A stretch of DNA of 64,000 bases from Fibrobacter sp. UWB13 (GTDB lineage Bacteria > Fibrobacterota > Fibrobacteria > Fibrobacterales > Fibrobacteraceae): assembly GCF_900177805.1 (NCBI RefSeq), contig NZ_FXAX01000001.1:2046001-2110000 (forward strand), in the 5' to 3' direction. The notes below the pieces were generated by a model that ran no database searches, was not told the origin of the DNA, and worked only from the letters and a program-made list of their open reading frames with translations. Position numbers and translations under genes: made by a program. Positions 34,219-43,945 of this stretch are shown one piece after another (the first letter of the stretch is position 1; the number at the start of each line of letters is the position of its first letter).

Positions 34219-36996
34219 TTATTTGAAGATGGCCGTAACTTCACTGACGCATTCCGGCAAAATCACCCGTGTGGGGCTAGATTCGCCATCACTCCAACCT
34301 GCAAAAGTACTTCCCATAAGAGGCTCCGCACTGAGCGTCACCGGGAATCCCGTAAAGAAATTCACAGTCATTTTCGACACATCAACAGGAAGATTATGCA
34401 CAAGGATCCGCCCAGAGCCACTTACAGACAAGCTTACAGCAGCCGTTTCGCCTAGTGCAAAAAATTCCTGCAATTCACCATAAACGACACTAGGGCGGTT
34501 CATCGCAAAATTCTTGATGGCGTTGAGCTGTTTTGTCATTTTCGAAGCGCTCAGCCCCCAGCGTTTTTGATCACGAGAAATCTCCGACTGAATTTCAGCC
34601 ATCATTTTTTCAATGCGAGCAAGCACCCGCGAACTTTCAAAATTCATCTGCAAGAGTACCGCCATTCGGTTGATAAACGCGGCCTTGAAGCCTTCATTTT
34701 CGAGCAAACGTCGGAACAACAAAGTTGATTCAGGTCCATTTGGCCACGATTCACCATCTTCTGCCGTCGCAAATTCAAATATGTTATTCTTATACTTACT
34801 ATAATCATTACCAAATCCAAAATCAAGATCATACAGGAACCATTTCCACGGAGTCTTGGAACTTGTATTACGCCACTTCTTGAGATTATTCGCGGGCCAG
34901 TCGCGGTTATTTGCAAAGAGCTCCGTATGCATGTAATTGATGAAATTGTCGACATCTATTTGCGATGCGATATAAGCATAGTTCTCTTCTTTATCTAGAT
35001 GGTTGGATTCCAGCCAATCCATCAACGCCACATAATCAACAGCCGAGCCCGCAGAAACAGCATTATCCGCCTTGAGTAAATCTATTTTATCCGGATCAAG
35101 TCCGTAATGCGTTTCAAAATAGTCTGCCGTTGAGCGTTCACGGATGCTGTGGATGCCGAAGTATTCTCCGTTATAATACACAACGGCAAATCGTCCGCGC
35201 TGATAATCGACGCCAAGCCCTTCGCTCACGGAACTTGCCAAGCGGTCGCGTATGTAGTCATTTCCGTAGTTGCTCCCGTTGTTGCGCAGCAAGAACACCT
35301 TGAACTTGTTTAGCTCCGGGAATTCAGGAAACAGCGGATACTTCAGGTGAGAATCACCATACTTTTCACGGAACGTAATCGCTACCGACTTTTTATCATT
35401 TTGCCTGCTGTAATTACCAAAAATTTTGAGTCCAGCATTTTTCGCAAACGCAGGCGAACTCGTTCCCGGCTCCATCAACTCCACCGTCACAGGGATTTCC
35501 TTATCGAGCCAGTAATTAGCTCCGTAGTGAGGTTCCTTGCTCTGAGCATTTGGACCTTCCATATAAATACCAGTATCCAGATCAAAAAGTGAATTCGGGT
35601 CAGTCGTGAGAAATACCGCAGGCACTGTAGACGCAGCCTCAAAAATGTAAGTACGTGTCACCACATCGCTCGGAAGGCTTTGCGGAGCGATTTTTGCACA
35701 GCGTATTACCGTCGTCTTGTTGATTAAAATACTCTTCTGAAATACAGTCTCTTCCGAAGGCAATTTGCCACCTGTTTCGCACACGGCATTATTCGTACTT
35801 TCAAGATTTAGAACAAAAGGTTCTGTATAAAATCCCGAAGGCGGAAACAGTAAAGTGTCGATATTCTCTTCGCGAGTAAATGTCAGCGAACTACTATAAC
35901 CATACGGTGAAGGGTCGGCATATCCCCAACTTCCCCCATAATTCCATGTTTTCCCGAGAGGCAATTCCGGATACGACACAGAATCCACAATTGAAGCATC
36001 GGCATTTACCAAATAAAGCGAGCCTCCCTTTTTCGAAAGCTTGAAGCCTGCGTGTGGTTCATGGCCGCGGTTCCGCGCAATGTAGCTGAAAACCTTAAGG
36101 GTTACTTCTTGAGATTCACTTGCCTCGGGGCTCAATCGCGTCCCATAAATATTCGCCAAATCAGGGAATGTTGTTCCTGTAGGGAGCGCCATACGGTAAA
36201 CCGTCGAAGAATCTCCAGTTCCTTCAAGAACCATCTCGTAACCTTTCCAGTCATCAATATCGGGCTGTGCCAAGCGAACCGAAACATTGCGGCCCTTTGT
36301 AATGTACGCCTGTATCAAAATTTCATTTGCCGCCGAAATATCCAACACATCCGAAGGGTCACTACTCCCCGTTCCTACGAAAAACGAAATGGACGACCAA
36401 CCAAGTTCCTCGTTTTCACCCAGTTTCATCACCGTACCAATGCGACTCTGTCCATTTTCACTAAAGCATTTTTCATCGTATCCCGGCAACGGGTCGGCAT
36501 AGCTGTAGCCCGGAGGATCGCTCTCAGCATCCGTCCAAGTCCAGCAACCAGACCCAATCATATCAATAGAATCATGCGGCATTACGTAATCGGGATAGTT
36601 CTTTCCCGAGAGGAAAATGACCAAAAACGAGTTCGGCGCCATTTTCACATCGCCCAATTTCCACTTGAAGGGTTCTTCCCACGAGTCCGTCAAGTACATT
36701 TCAGACAAATTTACTGTATCAGCAGATGTATTAAAAAGTTCTACCCAACCGGCGTCATCGCCTTCGTGGTCCTTGAAATCAACGTTAACCGGGTCGACCT
36801 CGGTGAACATCACAGGGCCGCCAACAAACGGAAGTTTCGTGCCACCCGCATCACCACTTGCCGAAGAGCTGCTTTCCATATCTAAAATCAACGAACTAGG
36901 GTTATCGTCAGTACATGCCGACAAAACCAGCGCTACAAAAAGAAGAGACCCAAAGGCCCTGTAGACCCGAGCTGAAAAATCATTCCAACACACCAT
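34219..36996 (-). CDS. CotH-kinase lipoprotein with interrupted lamin-tail domain (paralogue 2)
   Basis: 925 residues, lipobox LSAC (Cys28), Ser-rich linker ESSSSASGD. The same order of domains as its neighbour: LTD, Fn3-associated, CotH core (FREKYGD, FLLRNNGSN, YIRDRLA, NRDWPANNLKKW) and a C-terminal InlB-like repeat. The LTD is split: after FLSGKN at about 133 comes an extra stretch of about 170 residues, then the LTD resumes at GHEPHAGFKL near 311. The insert has a beta-sandwich-like look (ISFFVGTGSSDPSD, NVSVRLAQPD, GTRLSPEASES) and accounts for the whole length difference between the paralogues. No clear SD. It lies 62 bases after the DMT transporter gene. Confidence 0.88.
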   Translation of the reverse strand: MVCWNDFSARVYRAFGSLLFVALVLSACTDDNPSSLILDMESSSSASGDAGGTKLPFVGGPVMFTEVDPVNVDFKDHEGDDAGWVELFNTSADTVNLSEMYLTDSWEEPFKWKLGDVKMAPNSFLVIFLSGKNYPDYVMPHDSIDMIGSGCWTWTDAESDPPGYSYADPLPGYDEKCFSENGQSRIGTVMKLGENEELGWSSISFFVGTGSSDPSDVLDISAANEILIQAYITKGRNVSVRLAQPDIDDWKGYEMVLEGTGDSSTVYRMALPTGTTFPDLANIYGTRLSPEASESQEVTLKVFSYIARNRGHEPHAGFKLSKKGGSLYLVNADASIVDSVSYPELPLGKTWNYGGSWGYADPSPYGYSSSLTFTREENIDTLLFPPSGFYTEPFVLNLESTNNAVCETGGKLPSEETVFQKSILINKTTVIRCAKIAPQSLPSDVVTRTYIFEAASTVPAVFLTTDPNSLFDLDTGIYMEGPNAQSKEPHYGANYWLDKEIPVTVELMEPGTSSPAFAKNAGLKIFGNYSRQNDKKSVAITFREKYGDSHLKYPLFPEFPELNKFKVFLLRNNGSNYGNDYIRDRLASSVSEGLGVDYQRGRFAVVYYNGEYFGIHSIRERSTADYFETHYGLDPDKIDLLKADNAVSAGSAVDYVALMDWLESNHLDKEENYAYIASQIDVDNFINYMHTELFANNRDWPANNLKKWRNTSSKTPWKWFLYDLDFGFGNDYSKYKNNIFEFATAEDGESWPNGPESTLLFRRLLENEGFKAAFINRMAVLLQMNFESSRVLARIEKMMAEIQSEISRDQKRWGLSASKMTKQLNAIKNFAMNRPSVVYGELQEFFALGETAAVSLSVSGSGRILVHNLPVDVSKMTVNFFTGFPVTLSAEPLMGSTFAGWSDGESSPTRVILPECVSEVTAIFK

Positions 36997-37058
36997 AATG
37001 TGGAATATATATTATGCTTGAGTATTTGGAATGCTAGGCTCGGAATATAAGAAAAAAA

Positions 37059-37922
37059 CTACTTCTTAATTTCGGGTCCCGAATCGGCCACCTTTTTTCT
37101 TCTCGGTCTGCGAACGATAAAAAGGCAAGCGCCAATCAGCACGAGAGTGACAGAAATCACCTTGCCCATCGGGAACGCTTCGTAAAAAACGAGTGCGCCC
37201 GCAAGCGTCGGAACAGCGGCACCGACCGCAGCACTGAATGGGATAATGAACAACGCACGCCCACGAGAGAAAGACACCTGCGAATACAAGAACGCAATGC
37301 TGTAAGTCGCCACATAGCCAAGCGTTCTAAAATCCATGAGCAGGTTTACCACCGACGAAAAATCGATATTGTCGAGGTCAAAGTCCATCGCCAAGCTCTT
37401 GTAAAAAGCAGCCGAAAGCCCAAAGCCAACGCCCATGATAAGCGAGTCCACCATTTCACGGTCTTTTACCCAGAGGTGCGCAATGAGAGTCGCAAAGCTA
37501 AGTCCGCCCGCATACAGCCAAAGCGTCCCGATATTCTGCACCGCCGTCGATTCCCCTAGATTTTCAACGGAGTAAAGGAGGCCCGCCACGACAAAGCAAA
37601 TTGCCACCACAATGCGCTTGGTCAAGACTTCCTTGAGGATGCAAAATCCCATCAACGCCGTCAGCACCGGATTCAAGACCATCATCGGCTGCACCTGACT
37701 CAAGTCATACTGAGCCATGGCAATGTAATAGCCAAGCGTTGCAAGCCCGGAACATGCAATGCCGAGCCACCAAAACTTATTCGTGATAACGCCCTTGAAA
37801 AATTCCCAGGGCCTAGAAGTTCCGCCCGTGCGCTTGCCAACAGTGGACACCCCGGACTTTTCTAGGATGTTTCCACAAGCAAATAAAAACGCAGGACCAA
37901 TGGTTAAGAGTAGGAATAGCAT
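37059..37922 (-). CDS. EamA/DMT-superfamily transporter
   Basis: 287 residues with about ten hydrophobic segments arranged as two similar halves, typical of drug/metabolite transporters. The first half holds SGLATLGYYIAMAQYDLSQV and PVLTALMGF; the second holds IPFSAAVGAAVPTLAGALVF and ends in a basic tail (RRPRRKK). The substrate is unknown. The start lies three bases after the stop of the lytic transglycosylase, so the two are coupled. A copy of its last 22 codons is found between the CotH genes. Confidence 0.88.
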   Translation of the reverse strand: MLFLLLTIGPAFLFACGNILEKSGVSTVGKRTGGTSRPWEFFKGVITNKFWWLGIACSGLATLGYYIAMAQYDLSQVQPMMVLNPVLTALMGFCILKEVLTKRIVVAICFVVAGLLYSVENLGESTAVQNIGTLWLYAGGLSFATLIAHLWVKDREMVDSLIMGVGFGLSAAFYKSLAMDFDLDNIDFSSVVNLLMDFRTLGYVATYSIAFLYSQVSFSRGRALFIIPFSAAVGAAVPTLAGALVFYEAFPMGKVISVTLVLIGACLFIVRRPRRKKVADSGPEIKK

Positions 37923-37925
37923 TCG

Positions 37926-40205
37926 CTAAATCCCGTCATAGATTTCTTTGTAGATCCAGTAATTTCCCATGACGCGCTTGACGTAGTCGCGGGTTTCCCA
38001 GTAGCTGATTTCTTCGACGCGCAAATCCCACGGGAGGCCTTCGCTTTCAGACTGCCAGCGCTTCGTCGGCTTGGGACCTGCATTGTAGTTGCAAAGCACA
38101 TACATGTAGTCGTTCTTGTACTCATCCTTGAGGTCCACCAAATAGCGGATCCCCAAGCGGATGTTCATGTAGGCATTGTACAAGCGTTTCGGATTAAAGC
38201 CAGAAATTTCTTCCTTGTCGGCAAGCATCTTACCCGTCGCAGGCATAATCTGCAAAAGGCCGCAGGCGCCCGCAGGCGATGTAATCTGGAAATCGAAAAT
38301 GGATTCCTGACGCATCACGCTATACACAAAGAACGGATCGATGCTCGTGCCCGAATAGTAAACCACAGGGTCAGCATACGGAACCGGGAACAAATAATGC
38401 AAAACATCTATCGGCGGCGTCATGAACAGGCGCCTATCCATCTTCGCCTGGAACTGGCGTGCAAGCCTGTAACCGGCAGCCGTTTCGCCCATCTCGTAGA
38501 ACAGTTTTCCGTATTCGTACAAGAAATCCATGCGCTTGAAGTTTTTCTTCTTGACTTCGTCATACAGCCTAAACGCTTCTTCTTCAAAACCATACAAGAA
38601 GAGCCTCTTGATGCGTTCGTAACGTTCCTTGCTGTACGAGGCATCCGGCTTTCCGAGCTTATTCACCGAGCGGATCCATTCGATCGTCGCCGCATGGGAC
38701 ATCGGCACGCCATGAGCATACGGGATCTTGTCCGCAGGCAACAAATGATTGTCCAAAAGCTTCATGCGGCTGCGGTGTGCATAATACGAAAGCGGGAAGT
38801 CCTTGATGCAGTCGAGATAAGCTTCACGGGCAAGCGAATCCTCGCCCATCTTCTTGTAAGTATCGCCAAGGAACATTCTCGAAGCACTACCGCTCCAGAG
38901 GAAAGGATCCTTCGTCGCATCGCGGAAGTATGCCGCAGCCTCGACCCACATGCCGCGCTTAAAGTAGCAGTAGCCAATGCGGAATCTCGCCCACTGGCGT
39001 TTCAGATTGCTCTTGAAACGCTTATGGATGAGTTTCTTGTAGCAGTCAATCGCCTTATCGTACATCAGCTTCTGTTCAAATTCAAAGCCGCGCAGCCAGA
39101 GGTTATTGGCGTTTTCGGTGCTGAACTGGCTCACGTCCTGCAAAAGCGAATCGTAAGTGTGGATTTCTTCGTCAAATAGCCCTGCCGCTTCCTTGCGGTA
39201 AAGCTTGAGTATTGCCTGAATCCAGGAAGGACGCGCTTCCACATTTTCAATCAAGTTGCGGTACTGTTCAATCGCATCTTCATTACGGTTCAGAGAACGG
39301 AGTGCCGCCGCACGCTTTTCCCACAGCATAATGCGCGTGTTCAAATCTAGCGTGCTCTTTTTCAGGCGTGCATAAGCCGGGTCATCAAGCACCACCACCG
39401 AAGCAGGATTTTTCTGCGCCTGCTGCGCATCCAAAATTTGGATAGAATCGAGCAGGTCGATGCAGTTCTTCATTTCGTCCTTGGTGCAGGCAAGCTTGGC
39501 ATAGGCCACTTTTTCGGCAAGCGATTCAGGCGCCCCCAGCACTTCCCTCAAGCGGCGCACAGAAGCATAAGCGGAATCCTTATACGATGTACGGCTCGTG
39601 AGGAGCTTCATGTACATGCGTTTTGCCTGTTTCAGCTGGTAAGAATCTTCCAAATATTGGGCGTAACGGTACTTCAGCGGATCCACATCGTCGCCATCCG
39701 GATTTCCATTGAGGTAGACCATCAAGGAGTCCGCACGAGCAACATCATTCAGCGAATAATCCGCCATTGTCGCTTCAATTCTCAAGCGGTCCGCCGCATC
39801 ACGCCAAGCCCTGTCGTTTTCCAGGCTCTTTTCGAGTCGGAGCGTTTCGCGCATCTTGGCATACTTTTCCTGCTTGAAGTTTGCCTTCGCCATGCGGAGC
39901 ACAACAGGTCCAAGCAATTCCGGTTCACGCTTACGCAAGGAATTATAGGCAGCATAGGCACTGTCCCACTGGCCACTGTAATAGTAATAGGCAGCGCGGG
40001 CAAAATCGCGATGGTTCTGCGGAACTGAAATATCGTTCATTGTTTTCTTCGCACGGGCAGCACGAACAACCACATCCTGGAACTGGTCCGGAGCAATCAT
40101 TTCCTGATCCGCGAACGGAGACTTGTAGGTGGAATATACCGAACCATCCACCTGAGCATACAAGGCGGCTGTACACGCAAACAATAAAGAACAAAATAAT
40201 TTCAT
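37926..40205 (-). CDS. Soluble-lytic-transglycosylase-like protein (Slt type)
   Basis: 759 residues from the ATG at 40205; an upstream TTG adds only two residues. Signal peptide KLFCSLLFACTAALYA. The long N-terminal region about 60-600 is helical with TPR-like repeats (AMYYYSGQWDSAYAAYN-type and YDKAIDCYKKLI), matching the ring-shaped U domain of Slt. The C-terminal SLT domain has YSVMRQES with catalytic Glu at about 634, SPAGACGLLQIMPATG, and CNYNAGP. Cleaves the MurNAc-GlcNAc bond in periplasmic peptidoglycan, forming anhydro-MurNAc. It sits between enzyme I and the DMT transporter in a minus-strand run. Confidence 0.94.
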   Translation of the reverse strand: MKLFCSLLFACTAALYAQVDGSVYSTYKSPFADQEMIAPDQFQDVVVRAARAKKTMNDISVPQNHRDFARAAYYYYSGQWDSAYAAYNSLRKREPELLGPVVLRMAKANFKQEKYAKMRETLRLEKSLENDRAWRDAADRLRIEATMADYSLNDVARADSLMVYLNGNPDGDDVDPLKYRYAQYLEDSYQLKQAKRMYMKLLTSRTSYKDSAYASVRRLREVLGAPESLAEKVAYAKLACTKDEMKNCIDLLDSIQILDAQQAQKNPASVVVLDDPAYARLKKSTLDLNTRIMLWEKRAAALRSLNRNEDAIEQYRNLIENVEARPSWIQAILKLYRKEAAGLFDEEIHTYDSLLQDVSQFSTENANNLWLRGFEFEQKLMYDKAIDCYKKLIHKRFKSNLKRQWARFRIGYCYFKRGMWVEAAAYFRDATKDPFLWSGSASRMFLGDTYKKMGEDSLAREAYLDCIKDFPLSYYAHRSRMKLLDNHLLPADKIPYAHGVPMSHAATIEWIRSVNKLGKPDASYSKERYERIKRLFLYGFEEEAFRLYDEVKKKNFKRMDFLYEYGKLFYEMGETAAGYRLARQFQAKMDRRLFMTPPIDVLHYLFPVPYADPVVYYSGTSIDPFFVYSVMRQESIFDFQITSPAGACGLLQIMPATGKMLADKEEISGFNPKRLYNAYMNIRLGIRYLVDLKDEYKNDYMYVLCNYNAGPKPTKRWQSESEGLPWDLRVEEISYWETRDYVKRVMGNYWIYKEIYDGI

Positions 40206-40222
40206 CAGCAAACCAACAATTT

Positions 40223-42055
40223 TTATTTTTCGACTTGTCCCACAAATCCAGATATACCAAGTTCCATAATGGTTTGTGCATACTTTTTATGCAAAAACTC
40301 ATTTACACTCTCGGCATCATCCATTTGCAAGACAGTCAAAGCCGCATCACGAACATCTTCAAAGTTGATCGAGCGGATAATCTTCTTCGTCGTCATCACG
40401 CTCCACGGCGTCATCGAAAGTTCATCGACACCGAGTCCAACCAACAAAAGCACACTCATCGGGTCCGTACACATTTCACCGCAAACCGCCACAGGGATTC
40501 CTTCACGGTGCGCAGCCACCACAGTCTGGTAAATCATGCTGAGCACTGCCGGATGGTGCGGCTGGAACATGTCGGTAATAAGTTCGTTCGTACGGTCAAC
40601 CGCAAGCGTAAACTGGATCAAGTCGTTAGTACCCAAGCTAAAGAAATCGACTTCCTTAGCAAGTTTGTCCACAATCATCACAGCGGCAGGGACTTCGATC
40701 ATCGAGCCAATTTTAACGACCGGGAGCTTATGCCCTTCATCTTCGAGCTGCTTGCGGGCTTTCGCAATGCACGCCTTTGCACGCCTGAGTTCCGTCATGC
40801 TCGAAATCATCGGGAGCAAAATGCGCAAATTGCCCTTCGTATTTGCAAGCAACAAAGCGCGCAACTGCGTAATAAACACATCTTCGCGATCCAGGCACAC
40901 GCGGATAGAGCGCCAACCCATAAACGGGTTCGATTCATTCACCGCAGAAACCCCAGAAACAAGCTTGTCACCGCCCGCATCAAGCGTACGGATTACAACC
41001 GGGTGCGGCGCCATCTTTTCAAGGATATGCCTGTAGGCGCTTTGCTGTTCCTTTTCGGTCGGAGTGCCTTTTCTAAAGAACAGGAATTCTGAACGGTAAA
41101 GACCGATACCGGTAGCGCCAAAGTCCGTGACCTTGTCCGCTTCCGTCGGGATTTCAATGTTCGCGTGCAACACAATATACTTGCCATCGCGAGTCATCGG
41201 TTCCAGCTGGCGCATCGTGAAAAGTTCACGGCGCTGGCGTTCGAACATTTCCTGGCGTTCATGGAACTTGCGGATATCGTCTTCATTCGGATTGATGATG
41301 ACCTTACCATCAGCACCGTCAACGATAATCGTATCGCCACTCTTGACAAGGGCAGCCACATTCCTAAGGCCAGATACAGCCGGGATCTGCAACGCTCTAG
41401 ACAAAATAGCGACATGGCTTGTACGGCCACCCGTATCCATCACGATAGCGTTAACTTGTCCGGGCTTCAAAGTCATCAAGAAGCTTGGAACAAACTCATG
41501 GGCCACGAGGACAACGCCATCTTCATGAGACACGTCCTCCAATACCGGTCCGGAGTCATCCATCGCAGACATCAGGCGGTTGTACAAGTCCCTGAGGTCT
41601 GCCGCCTTGTCACGCATGGCAGGCGAATCAATTTTTTCGAACTTTTCGATGTAGGCGCTAAAAACAACATGCACCGCCCACTTCGCGTTCTTGTGCTTTT
41701 TCCTGATTTTGTCGAGGACTCCATTCACGAGCCCCGGATCCTGCAAGATCATCAGGTGCGTTGCAAAAATCAGGCTGTCCTTGATGCCAGCTCTGGATTC
41801 TGAAATTTCTTTAATCTGGGCGATTTCCTTGGAGGTCTTACTAATCGCCTTCAAGAACATCTGTTCTTCTGTAGCAAGCCTGCTTTCCGGAAGAGTCTCA
41901 TCGACCACCGAAAATTCGCGGTTTGCAACAGGGAACACCGTCCCCATGGCAAAGCCCGGAGACGACGGAACACCAACAAGCTCTATCCTCTGGGACTTCG
42001 GCTCATTGGCAGTCTTGGCCACAAAATCAGCAGGGTTCTTCGTTGAAGTGGTCAT
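40223..42055 (-). CDS. ptsI: Phosphoenolpyruvate-protein phosphotransferase (PTS enzyme I)
   Basis: 610 residues from the ATG at 42055. The N-terminal HPr-binding and phosphohistidine domain has GGRTSHVAILSR with His214 as the phosphorylated residue. The C-terminal PEP-binding barrel shows DFGATGIGLYRSEFLF, RTLDAGGDK, NPFMGWRSIR, MISSMTELRRA, SLGTNDLIQF and AVCGEMC. It takes phosphate from PEP and passes it to HPr. The start overlaps the HPr gene by 29 bases. A slightly long N-terminus (about 25 residues before the conserved VGVPSSPG) is unusual. No EII sugar permease is encoded in the window. Confidence 0.96.
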   Translation of the reverse strand: MTTSTKNPADFVAKTANEPKSQRIELVGVPSSPGFAMGTVFPVANREFSVVDETLPESRLATEEQMFLKAISKTSKEIAQIKEISESRAGIKDSLIFATHLMILQDPGLVNGVLDKIRKKHKNAKWAVHVVFSAYIEKFEKIDSPAMRDKAADLRDLYNRLMSAMDDSGPVLEDVSHEDGVVLVAHEFVPSFLMTLKPGQVNAIVMDTGGRTSHVAILSRALQIPAVSGLRNVAALVKSGDTIIVDGADGKVIINPNEDDIRKFHERQEMFERQRRELFTMRQLEPMTRDGKYIVLHANIEIPTEADKVTDFGATGIGLYRSEFLFFRKGTPTEKEQQSAYRHILEKMAPHPVVIRTLDAGGDKLVSGVSAVNESNPFMGWRSIRVCLDREDVFITQLRALLLANTKGNLRILLPMISSMTELRRAKACIAKARKQLEDEGHKLPVVKIGSMIEVPAAVMIVDKLAKEVDFFSLGTNDLIQFTLAVDRTNELITDMFQPHHPAVLSMIYQTVVAAHREGIPVAVCGEMCTDPMSVLLLVGLGVDELSMTPWSVMTTKKIIRSINFEDVRDAALTVLQMDDAESVNEFLHKKYAQTIMELGISGFVGQVEK

Positions 42056-42299
42056 CAAAAAGCTTTTCCAACTGCTGAACGACGAGCTCTTCATCCTCGC
42101 CATCGATTTCGAACTTGACTTCGGAACCCGCAGGGATGGCAAGCATCATCACATTAAGGATGCTCTTCGCATTGGCCTTCGAACCATCAAACACGATGGA
42201 CACATCACTCTTAGCCTGCCCCGTGATATCAACAATCATTCCGGCCGGACGGGCGTGAATGCCCAGTTTGTTGGAAACAGTAAGTAACTTTGTAATCAT
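42027..42299 (-). CDS. ptsH: HPr phosphocarrier protein
   Basis: 90 residues from the ATG at 42299, preceded by GAGGAATTG; longer in-frame starts run into the upstream MCE gene and were rejected. GIHARPAG places the phosphocarrier histidine exactly at His15. KANAKSILNVMML puts a serine at position 46, the site used by HPr kinase in organisms that have it. It receives phosphate from enzyme I, encoded directly downstream with a 29-base overlap. With no EII nearby, a regulatory role is as likely as sugar uptake. Confidence 0.96.
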   Translation of the reverse strand: MITKLLTVSNKLGIHARPAGMIVDITGQAKSDVSIVFDGSKANAKSILNVMMLAIPAGSEVKFEIDGEDEELVVQQLEKLFDDHFNEEPC

Positions 42300-42306
42300 C
42301 AATTCC

Positions 42307-43227
42307 TCAGAAGAAATCCACATTAATATCAAGACCATCCTGCAAGATAATCTTGAACAAGCTGTCCGCAGAGCGCACTGTTTTGACAAGGTCGTCGTGA
42401 AGCTGTCTGTCGTTCAGCAAAATCCCGACGGTATTGTCTTTCGAATCCATCTTGGACTGCACCTTGGCAATAAGTCCATCCAAATGCTTGGTCACGCCTT
42501 CAAGTTCGGAGATCAAGTGGTTTGCATTCCCCATGACCTTGTCCGTTCCGGCAAAAAGACCGTTGATCGGTTCCTTGACGCCATCGACAAGTTCGTTTAC
42601 CTTGAGCGTCACCTTGTTCAGGTTTGCAAGGCTCTTTTTGAGCTGCGGGTCGGTCGTTGACACAAGCGACATCAAGCGGTCTTCAAGATTTTCGGCCTTC
42701 ACCAAAAGTGTCTTGAAACGGTCCTGGAATTCCGGGTTTGCAATCGTTCCGTTCAAGGCAGTCTTTACCGCTTCCAAGAGCACCTTCGTCGAATCGCAAA
42801 CTTCACCGGCAAGGCCAAGCGCTTCGGCAATGCCCGCATCGAACTGTCCCGTGATGGTATCGCCCGGCACATAGTATTCTTCGGAATCGCCGAGGATCAT
42901 GCCAATCTGGCGTTCACCCATGATGCCGATGTTCTGCACACGAATTTCGGAATCCTTCGGGATTTTCACATTGGACTTGAGCCTGACCGTCACCACAACG
43001 CGGTGTCCAGAAAGTTCGATGGATTCCACACGACCAAGCTTCACGCCATTGATTTTGACCGGGTCATCCAAAACAAGCGTACTCACCTGCGTAAAGCGCA
43101 AGTGGTACACGTCGAAAGTTTCACGCAGATCCTTCTCGTTCAAAAAGAACATGCCAAATATCAAAATGAAAATGGCTAAAAGAACGACAAGTCCGACGGA
43201 AAAGTATAAAGCGGTATTCTTTTTCAT
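42307..43227 (-). CDS. MCE/MlaD-domain lipid-transport protein
   Basis: 306 residues. One N-terminal membrane anchor (ALYFSVGLVVLLAIFILIFG), then the MCE domain about 40-120: VYHLRFTQVSTLVLDDPVKI-type start, VKINGVKLGRVESI, and VRVQNIGIMGERQI. The C-terminal part is a long amphipathic helix region (LEDRLMSLVSTTD, ANLNKVTLKVNELVDGVKEP), as in MlaD/PqiB-like proteins that form hexamers bridging the periplasm for lipid traffic. The partner MlaE permease and MlaF ATPase are not in the window. The stop is seven bases before the HPr start, an unusual pairing with PTS genes. Confidence 0.92.
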   Translation of the reverse strand: MKKNTALYFSVGLVVLLAIFILIFGMFFLNEKDLRETFDVYHLRFTQVSTLVLDDPVKINGVKLGRVESIELSGHRVVVTVRLKSNVKIPKDSEIRVQNIGIMGERQIGMILGDSEEYYVPGDTITGQFDAGIAEALGLAGEVCDSTKVLLEAVKTALNGTIANPEFQDRFKTLLVKAENLEDRLMSLVSTTDPQLKKSLANLNKVTLKVNELVDGVKEPINGLFAGTDKVMGNANHLISELEGVTKHLDGLIAKVQSKMDSKDNTVGILLNDRQLHDDLVKTVRSADSLFKIILQDGLDINVDFF

Positions 43228-43288
43228 TCTAAAAACAATCTAGCATATTTTGCGATTGGCATTGGCTGCATCTTGAAAAATAAGAGGA

Positions 43289-43945
43289 TTATCCCTCCAC
43301 CCTCACGATGGGGCTATTCGTCTCGATGCCGTTCACATGGCGATCCAGCCAGTCGAGCAACAAGGCGTCGCGTTCAGCCTGCGGCAAGGCAAACTTTTCA
43401 CGGCCCTGCTTCTGCATAAACACGTCGAGGTACGTCATCAGTACGCCACCAGCAACAGAGACGTTCATCGATTCCGTAATGCCGTACTGCGGGAGCTTAA
43501 ATTCATAGTCCGCATGGGCAAGCGTGTCCGGGTGGTTCCCGTGGAATTCACTGCCCAGGTAAAAAGCCATCGGCTGGCTCAAATCGAGGTCAAGCACAGA
43601 GTTCGTCGTGTTCGTGCTCGCCACTGCAATCTTGTAGCCCTTCTCGCGGAGCTTTTCCATGCAGAGCATGCGCTTCTTGTACAGATAAAGGCTCATCCAC
43701 TTGTAGGATCCCTTCAAGATGGACTTGTTCACGCTGTAGGCGTTGTCTTCTTCAATGATGTGAACATCCTGGAGGCCAAAGACTTCTGCAGTACGGATAA
43801 CAGCGGAAATGTTATGCGGGTCAAACAGGTCTTCGAGCACCATGCAAAAGTGACGCGTACGGCGGTTGACGACAGAAGTCAACAATTCACGACGACGTTC
43901 CGTCACACGTGCAAGCAAAGTTTCCAAATCCTTAGGTTCACTCAT
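43289..43945 (-). CDS. trmH: TrmH-type tRNA (guanosine-2'-O)-methyltransferase
   Basis: 218 residues. SPOUT knot-fold methyltransferase: motif 1 DLFDPHNISAVIRTAEVFG, motif 2 FYLGSEFHG, motif 3 ESMNVSVAGGVLMTY. The order, length and C-terminal extension are those of TrmH, which methylates G18 in tRNA, rather than the rRNA enzyme RlmB. The start overlaps the preceding gene by eight bases (ATGAGTGA), indicating translational coupling. Confidence 0.92.
   Translation of the reverse strand: MSEPKDLETLLARVTERRRELLTSVVNRRTRHFCMVLEDLFDPHNISAVIRTAEVFGLQDVHIIEEDNAYSVNKSILKGSYKWMSLYLYKKRMLCMEKLREKGYKIAVASTNTTNSVLDLDLSQPMAFYLGSEFHGNHPDTLAHADYEFKLPQYGITESMNVSVAGGVLMTYLDVFMQKQGREKFALPQAERDALLLDWLDRHVNGIETNSPIVRVEG

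Noticed and set aside
39881-41092. 403-codon plus-strand frame spanning the slt/ptsI junction
   Set aside because: Covers parts of two solid genes on the other strand and has no SD or similarity.
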